In this document: piece by piece, positions 1 through 6,173 of the stretch | Numbering within the stretch: the first letter of the stretch is position 1 | Layout of the letters: the number at the start of each line of letters is the position of its first letter | From: a bacterium | GTDB taxonomy: Bacteria > UBA10199 > 2-02-FULL-44-16 > JAAZCA01 | Reading direction: 5' to 3' | DNA: 15,208 nucleotides | NCBI GenBank assembly: GCA_041648665.1 | Contig: JBAZOP010000069.1 | Coordinates: forward strand, 1-15,208 | Made by a program: the position numbers and the translations under genes | Notes under the pieces: model-generated | Database searches by the model: none | The model's input: only the letters and a program-made list of their open reading frames with translations | What the model was told of the DNA's origin: nothing

Positions 1-92
1 AAATGTCGCTCGAAGCGTACCACATCATCCAGCAGGACATCATCAAGGCCCTAAAGGAACACAAGCGTCGTGCGCTGGAATACGTGTCGTAG
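1..92 (+). CDS. 3' end of an unidentified rightward gene (partial)
   Basis: An open frame runs from base 3 to a TAG stop at 90-92 and encodes about 29 residues ending in ALEYVS. An ATG sits at base 3, but the window edge hides whether that is the start or an internal Met; an internal Met is more likely. The residues are charged and helix-prone (two Ile-Ile pairs, then Lys/Arg-rich), as in the C-terminal helix of a cytoplasmic protein. The main support for a real gene is a textbook intrinsic terminator 25 bases after the stop on the same strand. The family cannot be named from so short a tail. Confidence 0.5.
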   Translation, partial: MSLEAYHIIQQDIIKALKEHKRRALEYVS

Positions 93-117
93 ATCAATAG
101 GGGAATCTGCGATTCAC

Positions 118-146
118 GTGAGGCCCGAACCGGGCCTCACTTTTTT
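118..146 (+). terminator. Strong intrinsic terminator of the gene ending at 92
   Basis: GTGAGGCCCG (118-127), loop AAC (128-130) and CGGGCCTCAC (131-140) form a perfect 10-bp GC-rich stem. Six T follow directly (141-146), the standard arrangement for rightward termination. In the leftward direction there is no T run after the stem. The descending arm contains the stop codon of the convergent DUF1016 gene (TCA on the plus strand, 137-139), so the two genes share this hairpin. Confidence 0.92.
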
Positions 147-1327
147 ATATGGGCGCAGCAGTGGAACCCTTTTTTTCTTTCCATGGCCGAACCGGCCTCG
201 GCCTGTTCCTCCAGGAACCGGCGGATATCATCCTTCTTCGGCAGCTCGACCTGGTATTTGGAGACAAAGAGGCGGTTGTCCATTCCGGCCAGCGCGTACT
301 CGACCAGCGCGTGATTTTTTTGCGTGCAGAGCAGGATGCCCACAGGCGGGTTATCGCCCGCAGCAGTCTCATGTGCCCGGAACCAGCTAACGTAGGTATT
401 GAGCTGACCCAAATACTCATGTTTGAAGTCGTCCATCTTGAGCTCGATGAGCACATGGCACTTGAGGATGCGGTGGTAGAAGACGAGGTCCACGAAGAAG
501 TGCTCGCCGCCGATCAGCACCCGCTTCTGGCGTGCCTCGAAGCAGAAGCCTTGGCCAAGCTCGAGCAGGAACTCCTGCAGTTTGTCCATGAGCGAATCCT
601 CGAGAACGGATTCGCCCATGACTTCCTTCGCCTTGATGCCCAGAAATTCGAAGACATAGGGATCCCGAACGGCATGCGCAGGTTCAACCGGCACAGCCTT
701 GCGCCGCACCATATGCGCGAGCTTCTTCTTGTTCTTCGAAAGGCCCAGCCGCTCGTAGTAGAGGCTTGCGATCTGACGCTTGAGCTCGCGGACAGACCAG
801 TTTCCGCGAATGCATTCTGTCTCGTAGAAAGCGCGTTTGAGGGGATCGTCAATTTTGATCAGTTCGACGAAATGGGTGAAGGAGAGCGCTTCCAGCATCA
901 GTTCTGCAGAAAAACCCGAATGAGTCTGCCGTACAGACACCGGACAGGCAGCCGAGGCCGGCAAAACGGAAATCAGCGATTTCCGGATTGTCATGGCCCC
1001 TGACCCGGAAATCAGCGATTTCCCGATCTGCGGATAATCCTCATAGAGCTGGCGGCAGAGGCGCAGGTAGCGCTCTGTGTAGCACCGATCGAGCTCACGA
1101 TCGAGCCGCATCGCAAGCTTTTCGAGGAGATGCGCTCCGTAACGCGCACGATCCTCACCCATCCGCTCGTATTCCTGAATGTACCTCCCTACGAACCAGT
1201 TCCGAAGCGTAAGGCCGACATTGACCGCTTTTGCAGTCTGGGACGCCAGCTGCCGATGGATCTGGACGATAGCCGTAACAAGGCCGCTGAAATCCCTAAG
1301 CCTTGTGGCGATTTGATTCCGAGGCAT
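137..1327 (-). CDS. YhcG/DUF1016-family PDDEXK nuclease-domain protein
   Basis: This 396-residue protein matches the YhcG (DUF1016) layout. The N-terminal helical domain (about residues 10-100) includes GLTLRNWFVGRYI and the RYGAHLLEKLA stretch. A second conserved block runs from about 148 to 260 (LSFTHFVEL, RAFYE, YERLGLSKNK, DPYVFEFLG). The C-terminal PDDEXK-type fold is at about 261-370. Its nuclease core is D280 in FFVDLVFYHR and E295-x-K297 in VLIELK, followed by GQLNTYV. Known family members are thought to be restriction-like or Holliday-junction-type nucleases, often in defence or mobile contexts; the exact substrate is unknown. Relative to E. coli YhcG as I recall it, there is an insertion of about 35-40 residues near 101-147 with a repeated I-x-KSLIS motif. 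An in-frame TGA three codons upstream fixes the ATG as the longest start. An AGGAG lies 17 bases upstream, too far for a normal ribosome site. The last residues are encoded by the T tract of the convergent terminator. Confidence 0.88.
   Translation of the reverse strand: MPRNQIATRLRDFSGLVTAIVQIHRQLASQTAKAVNVGLTLRNWFVGRYIQEYERMGEDRARYGAHLLEKLAMRLDRELDRCYTERYLRLCRQLYEDYPQIGKSLISGSGAMTIRKSLISVLPASAACPVSVRQTHSGFSAELMLEALSFTHFVELIKIDDPLKRAFYETECIRGNWSVRELKRQIASLYYERLGLSKNKKKLAHMVRRKAVPVEPAHAVRDPYVFEFLGIKAKEVMGESVLEDSLMDKLQEFLLELGQGFCFEARQKRVLIGGEHFFVDLVFYHRILKCHVLIELKMDDFKHEYLGQLNTYVSWFRAHETAAGDNPPVGILLCTQKNHALVEYALAGMDNRLFVSKYQVELPKKDDIRRFLEEQAEAGSAMERKKGFHCCAHIKK
967..1024. repeat. Duplicated palindrome inside the DUF1016 gene
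   Basis: The 17-base palindrome GGAAATC-AGC-GATTTCC occurs twice, at 968-984 and 1007-1023, exactly 39 bases apart, which keeps the reading frame. The first copy extends to a 19-base palindrome (967-985). On the coding strand each copy encodes K-S-L-I-S, giving the repeated I-x-KSLIS motif at about residues 101-106 and 114-120. The bases between and after the palindromes are not similar, so only the palindromic core is repeated. It falls in the length-variable linker between the N-terminal domain and the rest of the protein. Confidence 0.85.
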
Positions 1328-1368
1328 ACACGGTCAAACAGCAACTCCTGTGCCAACTTACGGTTTAA

Positions 1369-1379
1369 AACAACTTGTT
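1369..1379. promoter_or_regulatory. Short palindrome upstream of the DUF1016 gene, possible operator
   Basis: AACAA-C-TTGTT is a perfect 5+1+5 inverted repeat, about 42 bases upstream of the DUF1016 start, within the most AT-rich part of this spacer (1360-1400). That position suits an operator or a promoter-proximal site. No convincing -35/-10 pair could be assigned, so this is a weak suggestion only. Confidence 0.2.
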
Positions 1380-1415
1380 GATTATTAAGGAAAAGAAATT
1401 ACAGCCGCAGTGAGC

Positions 1416-1458
1416 AGGTGCTGCGTTTCGCAGCAGTGGCGCCGAAAACGCTGCACCT
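1416..1458. repeat. Long inverted repeat with a nested alternative hairpin
   Basis: AGGTGCTGCGTTTCG (1416-1430) is nearly the reverse complement of 1443-1458: one mismatch and one extra base over 15-16 positions, around a 12-base loop. A second, mutually exclusive hairpin lies inside it: TGCTGCG (1419-1425), loop TTT, CGCAGCA (1429-1435). There is no T run on either side, so it is not a standard intrinsic terminator. It sits 60-103 bases downstream of the HEAT-repeat gene and upstream of the DUF1016 gene, so it could stabilise the 3' end or attenuate read-through. Confidence 0.6.
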
Positions 1459-1461
1459 CTT

Positions 1462-1500
1462 CGAACCTGTCATTTAACGCTCCGTACCGAAGCAGGTTCG
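1462..1500. repeat. Palindromic intergenic element, copy A (CGAACCTG...CAGGTTCG)
   Basis: The perfect 8-base inverted repeat CGAACCTG (1462-1469) / CAGGTTCG (1493-1500) encloses 23 bases. On leftward RNA an inner stem can also form around GCTTCG-GTA-CGGAGC, using one G-U pair. The element lies 18 bases past the stop of the leftward HEAT-repeat gene. Copy B (15093-15139) has the same ends: both begin CGAACCTGCTT on the minus strand and end CAGGTTCG. Copy B also lies just past a leftward stop codon, so this looks like a dispersed 3'-end hairpin family. Confidence 0.6.
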
Positions 1501-1518
1501 TAACGGATTGTACAATGC

Positions 1519-2871
1519 TTAGGGGGTTATTGACTCATGACCGATCTCGCGTAGCGCATGGTCAGCCCATTTACGCACGATGGGATTACCGTCCTTCGAC
1601 AGCTCCATCAGCACTGGAACCGCCTCAGGGCCGGCATGACAGCAGACATCATTGAGTTCATCGATGGCATCCCAGTAACTCATGACAAGGCCGCGATCAG
1701 CAAAGTCCAGGAAGGCCAGGCCGGTCCTGTCATAGAATATGTCTTCCAAACTGATCTTCATCTTCCTGAACTGGATTTCCCTCTCCTTCAACAGTCTGAT
1801 CAGCGCCTTGATCAGCTCAGTGACGACACCGGGTGTCAGAGGACTCATGTCGCCCAGCACCTCGGCGGCGCGCATGCGAACCCACCAATTCTTGTCCACC
1901 TTCAATGTCCTCATCAGCGTCGGCACCACTTCCTCTGTCGCGGGGCCGATCTTGCCCAATGAACCTATGATGTCACTACGAACAGAGCGATCACCCTCTC
2001 TCTTCAGCCTCTTTATAAGAGCAGGCACAATCTTCTCCGGCATGGCATGGCCGATATCGCCCAATGCTATCGCAGCGTAGGCGCGCAACTTCGAATCATT
2101 GTGCCCGAGCGCCTCGATCAGGGTATCAACCACCTCCGGCGTCGCAATGCCGAGTCCGCCCAGCGCCTGGGCAGCCTCACATTTACAGTCTCTTCCAGCA
2201 TCCGTGTCTATAGGTATGACAGGCCAGTCTCTTTCCATGGCCTCTATCATCGCTGACGTCTCTTTTTCCTTTGCCCCACTGCTGAGATCGGGCTGGTTAC
2301 GGCCATATGAAAATGCATTTGCCACCCACTGGCACAACCAGGCATCGTTGACTTCGAGCGCTGCAATCAGTGCAAAGACCGCTGGATCATCCAGTCCGAC
2401 CTTTCCCAGTGCATCGGCAGTCCACTCCCGGACATCACGGTTCTCGTCCTGAAGGGCCACTACAAGCGCGGGGCGCGCATCTCTTGCCAGAGAACCCATC
2501 TCGCCCAACGCCTGGACCGTTTTCACTCGTATGGCGGGATCTGAATTGCCGAGATAATCGGGACCGATGAGGTTCTTGACCCTGGCGTGCAGGGCCCTTG
2601 CACCATCTTCGCCTGAAAGCGAAGACCTGAACTCCTCCGCTTCCGGAAACGCGTCCTCAAGCACGTAAGCGTCATCTTCCACTACCCCGATATATCGCGT
2701 TTTGCCCCGGCCGGTCAGCACGTTTCCATCGCCTTGGAGCAAACGACTCAAGCATGCGCAACTATCAGACGGACCCTGGAACAGTTCTCTGCACTCCTCC
2801 TGGGTCAGCTCATCGAGGTCTGCGTACGCTTCGATGATGCGATCAGCCAACTTGGCATTCAATTCGATCAT
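1519..2871 (-). CDS. HEAT-repeat (PBS-lyase-like) protein
   Basis: This 450-residue protein lacks a signal peptide or membrane segment, so it is probably cytoplasmic. Residues 1-100 are an acidic, mostly helical N-terminal region. Degenerate HEAT/PBS-lyase-type repeats start at about 110 (DPAIRVKTVQALGEMG, then DVREWTADALGKVG). A second block at about 230-345 has CEAAQALGGLG, KLRAYAAIALGDIG, SVRSDIIGSLGKIG and WVRMRAAEVLGDM. A last one at 428-445 reads PIVRKWADHALREIG. Each unit has the repeat's A-x-x-A-L-G-x-[IML]-G signature. Such solenoids bind proteins or nucleic acids; no catalytic domain is visible and the partner is unknown. The ATG is preceded by AAGGG about nine bases upstream. The spacer to the DUF1016 gene (191 bases) contains hairpins, so co-transcription is uncertain. 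Base composition is lower in GC than in the neighbouring synthetase genes. Confidence 0.82.
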   Translation of the reverse strand: MIELNAKLADRIIEAYADLDELTQEECRELFQGPSDSCACLSRLLQGDGNVLTGRGKTRYIGVVEDDAYVLEDAFPEAEEFRSSLSGEDGARALHARVKNLIGPDYLGNSDPAIRVKTVQALGEMGSLARDARPALVVALQDENRDVREWTADALGKVGLDDPAVFALIAALEVNDAWLCQWVANAFSYGRNQPDLSSGAKEKETSAMIEAMERDWPVIPIDTDAGRDCKCEAAQALGGLGIATPEVVDTLIEALGHNDSKLRAYAAIALGDIGHAMPEKIVPALIKRLKREGDRSVRSDIIGSLGKIGPATEEVVPTLMRTLKVDKNWWVRMRAAEVLGDMSPLTPGVVTELIKALIRLLKEREIQFRKMKISLEDIFYDRTGLAFLDFADRGLVMSYWDAIDELNDVCCHAGPEAVPVLMELSKDGNPIVRKWADHALREIGHESITP

Positions 2872-3042
2872 GTTTCAACCCTTCGATTTTTTAATACGAT
2901 AGACAACAGATACATTTATATTATCGTCAGATCATCGATTTTGTTGCTCGTAAAATACAGTCAAAAAAAGTAGTGATTATTCATACATTACAAAGGGTTA
3001 TAAAGGCAGAGGTAGGAGCGGAGCCTGGAGGCACAGCTGAAT
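2872..3042. other. AT-rich spacer between aspS and the HEAT-repeat gene
   Basis: This 171-base spacer separates the aspS stop from the HEAT-repeat gene start, both leftward. It is strongly AT-rich from 2885 to 3000 and probably holds the HEAT-gene promoter. A TTGACT (minus strand, within about 2955-2970) is a plausible -35 box, but no good -10 lies at the right distance. No convincing terminator for the hisS-aspS operon is visible: only a weak AGGC/GCCT pairing without a T run after the aspS stop. Confidence 0.4.
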
Positions 3043-4806
3043 TTATTTTTTGAGCGTAAGTCCCAGTTCGTCCAGCTGCGCTTGGGAGATTTCATTTGGC
3101 GCGTCGGACATGAGGTCCGAGGCCGAGGCGGTCTTGGGGAACGCGATCACGTCGCGGATGGAGTCGGTGCCGGCAAGCAGCATGACGAGCCTGTCCAGCC
3201 CGAGCGCCAGACCGCCGTGCGGCGGCGCGCCGAACGAGAGCGCCTCAAGCAGGAAGCCGAACTTCTGCCTCGCCTCCTCCTCCTTGATGCCGAGCACGTT
3301 GAATATCTTCGACTGCAGCGCGCTGTCGTGGATCCTGATCGAGCCCCCGCCGACCTCTGAGCCGTTGACCACGATGTCATAGGCAAGCGAGCGCGCCTTG
3401 CCGGGCTCCGTGTCGAGGAGCCCGATGTCTTCCGGATGCGGCGCAGTGAACGGGTGATGCACGGCCACGTGCCTGTGCTCGTCGCCGTTCCACTCCAACA
3501 GCGGGAAGTCCACGACCCAGAATATATCGAGTTTCGTCTCGTCCAGGATCTTGAGTTTGCGGCCGAGGGCTAGCCTCACCGCGCCGAGCGCCATGCAGGC
3601 AGAATCGCGATGCTCGCCGGCCACCATGAAGAGCGTCTCGCCGTCCTTGAGGCCGGAAGCTGCGGCAACCGCGGCCTTCTCCTGGTCGGAGAGAAACTTG
3701 GCCACAGTGCCTGTCCACGCGCTGCCCGCGAGCTTCATCCACGCGAGCCCCCGGGCGCCGTGCGCCTTTGCCACGCCCTCCAGCTCGTCTATGTCCTTGC
3801 GCGAGATCTCGTGCTTTCCTGCGTTCAAACCCCGCACCGTGCCGCCGCTCTCCACGATGGAGGCGAACGCCTTGAATCCCGCGCCGCGAAACGCCGCGGT
3901 GAGATCGCAGAGCTCCATCGGCATCCTGCGGTCAGGCCTGTCGCTCCCGTATACCGTGATCGCGCGCTCGTACGTCATCCTCTCAAGCGGAAGTTTCACC
4001 TTCCAGCCGCGCACCTCGCTGAAAACTGCGGCCATGAGCCCTTCCATCGTGGATAGGATCATGTCGCGGTCGATGAAGCTGGCCTCCACATCCACCTGCG
4101 TGAACTCGGGTTGACGGTCGGCCCTCAAATCCTCGTCGCGGAAGCACTTCACGATCTGGAAGTAGCGATCGCAGCCCGCCACCATGAGAAGCTGCTTGAA
4201 TATCTGGGGGCTCTGCGGCAGCGCGTAGAATTTGCCTGCGTGGATGCGCGAGGGCACGAGGTAATCGCGCGCGCCCTCGGGCGTGCTCTTCGTGAGACAG
4301 GGGGTCTCTATCTCCATGAAGCCCTGCTCAGACATGTAGCGACGGATTGCCTGCGCGGTCTTGTGGCGGAGCGCCAAAATCTGCTGCAGCCTCGGCCTCC
4401 GCAAATCCAGGTAGCGATATTTGAGCCTCGTGTCCTCGGATGCGTCCGTGCCGTCCTCCACGAGGAACGGCGGCGTGGCTGCGGGATTGAGGATGACGAG
4501 CGACTCCACGTTCACCTCGATCTCGCCTGTCACCATGTCGCGATTGGCCTGACCCTCTGGCCGCTTCGTCACGCTGCCCTCGATCTCGATAACGAACTCG
4601 TAGCGCAGACCCTCGGCCGCCTTGACCGCATCGGCCGGCGCTGTCTTGGGATTGATGACGACCTGTGTGACGCCGAACCTGTCGCGAAGGCCCACGAATA
4701 CCAGCCCGCCCAGGTCGCGCCTGCCGCCGACCCATCCCTGGAGCACGACCTTCTTTCCCTCGTCAGAGGCCCTGAGTTCACCGCATGTGTGAGTGCGTCT
4801 TCTCAT
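3043..4806 (-). CDS. aspS: Aspartyl-tRNA synthetase, bacterial type
   Basis: A class IIb synthetase of 587 residues that charges tRNA with aspartate in the cytoplasm; the length is typical of bacterial AspRS. The OB-fold anticodon-binding domain covers about 1-105 (GWVGGRRDLGGLVFVGLRDR). Catalytic-core signatures are motif 1 (about 162-187: FMEIETPCLTKSTPEGARDY), motif 2 (FRDEDLRADRQPEFTQVD, 222-239) and motif 3 (GLALGLDRLVMLL, 532-544, then RDVIAFPKT). A bacterial-type GAD insertion lies at about 285-430. The frame stays open upstream into hisS, but I chose the ATG at 4804-4806. It gives the family's MRxxTHxCGEL-type N-terminus and follows an AGGA at eight bases or so; the longer version adds 67 Arg/Gly-rich residues that are a hisS shadow. 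The start is only eight bases past the hisS stop, so the two are co-transcribed and probably translationally coupled. Confidence 0.97.
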   Translation of the reverse strand: MRRRTHTCGELRASDEGKKVVLQGWVGGRRDLGGLVFVGLRDRFGVTQVVINPKTAPADAVKAAEGLRYEFVIEIEGSVTKRPEGQANRDMVTGEIEVNVESLVILNPAATPPFLVEDGTDASEDTRLKYRYLDLRRPRLQQILALRHKTAQAIRRYMSEQGFMEIETPCLTKSTPEGARDYLVPSRIHAGKFYALPQSPQIFKQLLMVAGCDRYFQIVKCFRDEDLRADRQPEFTQVDVEASFIDRDMILSTMEGLMAAVFSEVRGWKVKLPLERMTYERAITVYGSDRPDRRMPMELCDLTAAFRGAGFKAFASIVESGGTVRGLNAGKHEISRKDIDELEGVAKAHGARGLAWMKLAGSAWTGTVAKFLSDQEKAAVAAASGLKDGETLFMVAGEHRDSACMALGAVRLALGRKLKILDETKLDIFWVVDFPLLEWNGDEHRHVAVHHPFTAPHPEDIGLLDTEPGKARSLAYDIVVNGSEVGGGSIRIHDSALQSKIFNVLGIKEEEARQKFGFLLEALSFGAPPHGGLALGLDRLVMLLAGTDSIRDVIAFPKTASASDLMSDAPNEISQAQLDELGLTLKK

Positions 4807-4814
4807 ATCGGATC

Positions 4815-6086
4815 CTATTCGTTCACCCTTATGAAATGCCTCGGCAGCTCGGAGAGCTTCACGTTTTTCTGCTCGCCGCTCTTCATCTCCTTGACCGTCA
4901 CCTCGCCCCTCGCCACCTCGTCGTCGCCCACTATCACCACGGCGCAGGCGCCCTTCTTGTCCGCTCGGCGCATCTGGGATTTGAGCGAGCGCGCGGAATA
5001 GTCCCACTCGACCCTGACCCCTGCGCGCCTTAAGTCCTGCATCACGGGCAGCATCTTCTCCCGCGCCGCCTCCCCCAGCATTGCGAAGAATATTGGCGGA
5101 GATTTTACCTCTTCACCGTGCTCCTTGAGCAGGAGTATGAGCCTCTCCACGCCAAGCGCGCATCCGACCCCGGCCACGTCCGGGGGGCCGCCCAACGCGC
5201 GGACCAGCCCGTCGTAGCGGCCGCCGGCCGCCACCGCGCTCTGCGCGCCGAGCTTGTCCGTGGTGAACTCGAACGCGGTGCGCATGTAGTAGTCGAGCCC
5301 TCGGACTATGCGCGGGTTCTCCTTGTAATCGAGCTTGAGGAGTTTGAGTTCGCGCTTCACCTCGTCAAAGTGTGTGACGCATTCCGCGCACCAGAAGTCC
5401 GGAAGGACTGGCGCCTTTGCCATGAGATGCCTGCACGATTCGTTCTTGCAGTCGAGCGCACGCATGGGATTGCGCTCTATGCGGCGTATGCAATCCGCGC
5501 ATACGGCGCTCTTGTGCTTGTGAAGATAATCCAGCAGCGCCTTGTCATAGGCCGGCCTGCAAGCAGGACAGCCGAGCGAATTTATCTCGAGCGTGATCGA
5601 CGGGGCATTCACCTCGGCGAGGAACTGCGAGAACATCGCGATGACCTCTGCGTCTGCGAGCGGACCTTTCACGCCCAGGAGTTCCACGCCTATCTGGTGG
5701 AACTGGCGCTGCCTGCCCTTCTGGGGCCTCTCCCTTCGGAACATGGGGCCCATGTAGTAGTAGCCGGCCACGGGATCCGAGGCAGCGGCGCCGGAATCGA
5801 TGTAGGCCCGAACCACCGAGGCCGTGCCCTCGGGGCGGAGCGTTATCGAGTCGCCGCCCTGGTCCTCGAACGAGTACATCTCCTTCTCCACGATCGAAGT
5901 GGTCTCGCCCACGCCGCGACGGAAGAGTTCCGTAGGCTCGGCTATCGGCGTGCGGATCTCGTCATACCCATAGTTCTCGAAGATGCGCCTGGCCGCGGAC
6001 TCGACGTGCTGCCAAAGCCTGGAATCAGGGGGGAGGATATCGCTCATCCCCTTGATGGCTTGGAACTTTTTGGGCGCATGACTCAT
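4815..6086 (-). CDS. hisS: Histidyl-tRNA synthetase
   Basis: A class IIa synthetase of 423 residues from this start; it charges tRNA-His in the cytoplasm. Visible signatures are KFQAIKGMSDILPPDS at the N-terminus, TLRPEGTASVVRAY (82-95), motif 2 (GPMFRRERPQKGRQRQFHQ, 113-131), the HisA motif RGLDYYMRTAFEFTT (262-276), GGRYDGLV (288-295) and motif 3 (GVGCALGVERLILLL, 306-320). The C-terminal anticodon-binding domain starts at about 331. The insertion domain carries four Cys pairs (C173/C176, C196/C199, C213/C218, C233/C236), the cysteine-rich insertion seen in many bacterial HisRS and probably metal-binding. I chose the ATG at 6084-6086 over a TTG nine codons upstream. The longer start overlaps the -10 box of the hisS promoter and adds non-homologous hydrophobic residues. 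No Shine-Dalgarno precedes either start; see the promoter entry. Confidence 0.96.
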   Translation of the reverse strand: MSHAPKKFQAIKGMSDILPPDSRLWQHVESAARRIFENYGYDEIRTPIAEPTELFRRGVGETTSIVEKEMYSFEDQGGDSITLRPEGTASVVRAYIDSGAAASDPVAGYYYMGPMFRRERPQKGRQRQFHQIGVELLGVKGPLADAEVIAMFSQFLAEVNAPSITLEINSLGCPACRPAYDKALLDYLHKHKSAVCADCIRRIERNPMRALDCKNESCRHLMAKAPVLPDFWCAECVTHFDEVKRELKLLKLDYKENPRIVRGLDYYMRTAFEFTTDKLGAQSAVAAGGRYDGLVRALGGPPDVAGVGCALGVERLILLLKEHGEEVKSPPIFFAMLGEAAREKMLPVMQDLRRAGVRVEWDYSARSLKSQMRRADKKGACAVVIVGDDEVARGEVTVKEMKSGEQKNVKLSELPRHFIRVNE

Positions 6087-6099
6087 ATGATGGATGACG

Positions 6100-6127
6100 A
6101 TTATAAGAAGCAAAAGGGGCGTGTCAA
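6100..6127 (-). promoter_or_regulatory. Consensus sigma70 promoter of hisS-aspS
   Basis: On the minus strand, TTGACA (6122-6127), a 16-base spacer and TATAAT (6100-6105) match both consensus hexamers exactly. The expected transcription start, about seven bases past the -10, is near 6093. The hisS ATG begins at 6086, so the 5' leader would be only about 6-8 bases and could not hold a ribosome binding site. The -35 lies ten bases from the -35 of the divergent promoter. Confidence 0.85.
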
Positions 6128-6137
6128 CGTAAATACC

Positions 6138-6166
6138 TTGATATCAAAGGGAAAAACCAATACAAT
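6138..6166 (+). promoter_or_regulatory. Near-consensus sigma70 promoter of the 6174-9587 cluster
   Basis: TTGATA (6138-6143), a 17-base spacer and TACAAT (6161-6166) match 4-5 of 6 positions in each box at optimal spacing. The predicted start is about seven bases on, at 6173-6174. That coincides with the ATG of the lipoprotein gene at 6174, so the transcript would be leaderless. The five G immediately before the ATG (6169-6173) touch it and are too close to act as a Shine-Dalgarno. Confidence 0.72.
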
Positions 6167-6173
6167 CTGGGGG

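Noticed and set aside
149..1003. Rightward 284-residue frame opposite the DUF1016 gene
   Set aside because: It runs antisense to a protein with clear family motifs, has no ribosome site or recognisable domain, and its composition follows the complement of the DUF1016 gene.
1462..1500. Integron attC site or tRNA T-arm
   Set aside because: The ends resemble GGTTCG, but the integron core pattern GTTRRRY/RYYYAAC is absent and no tRNA acceptor, D-arm or anticodon stem can be built around it. The same holds for copy B at 15093-15139.
2991..3042. Terminator of the hisS-aspS operon
   Set aside because: Only a 4-bp AGGC/GCCT pairing with a long loop is present, without a proper T run.
4807..5007. 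N-terminal extension of aspS by 67 residues
   Set aside because: It overlaps hisS, is Arg/Gly-rich and low in complexity, and lacks AspRS homology. The ATG at 4806 has AGGA and gives the standard N-terminus.
5118..6173. Rightward extension of the lipoprotein frame upstream
   Set aside because: It is antisense to hisS. The lipoprotein signal sequence and promoter place the start at 6174.
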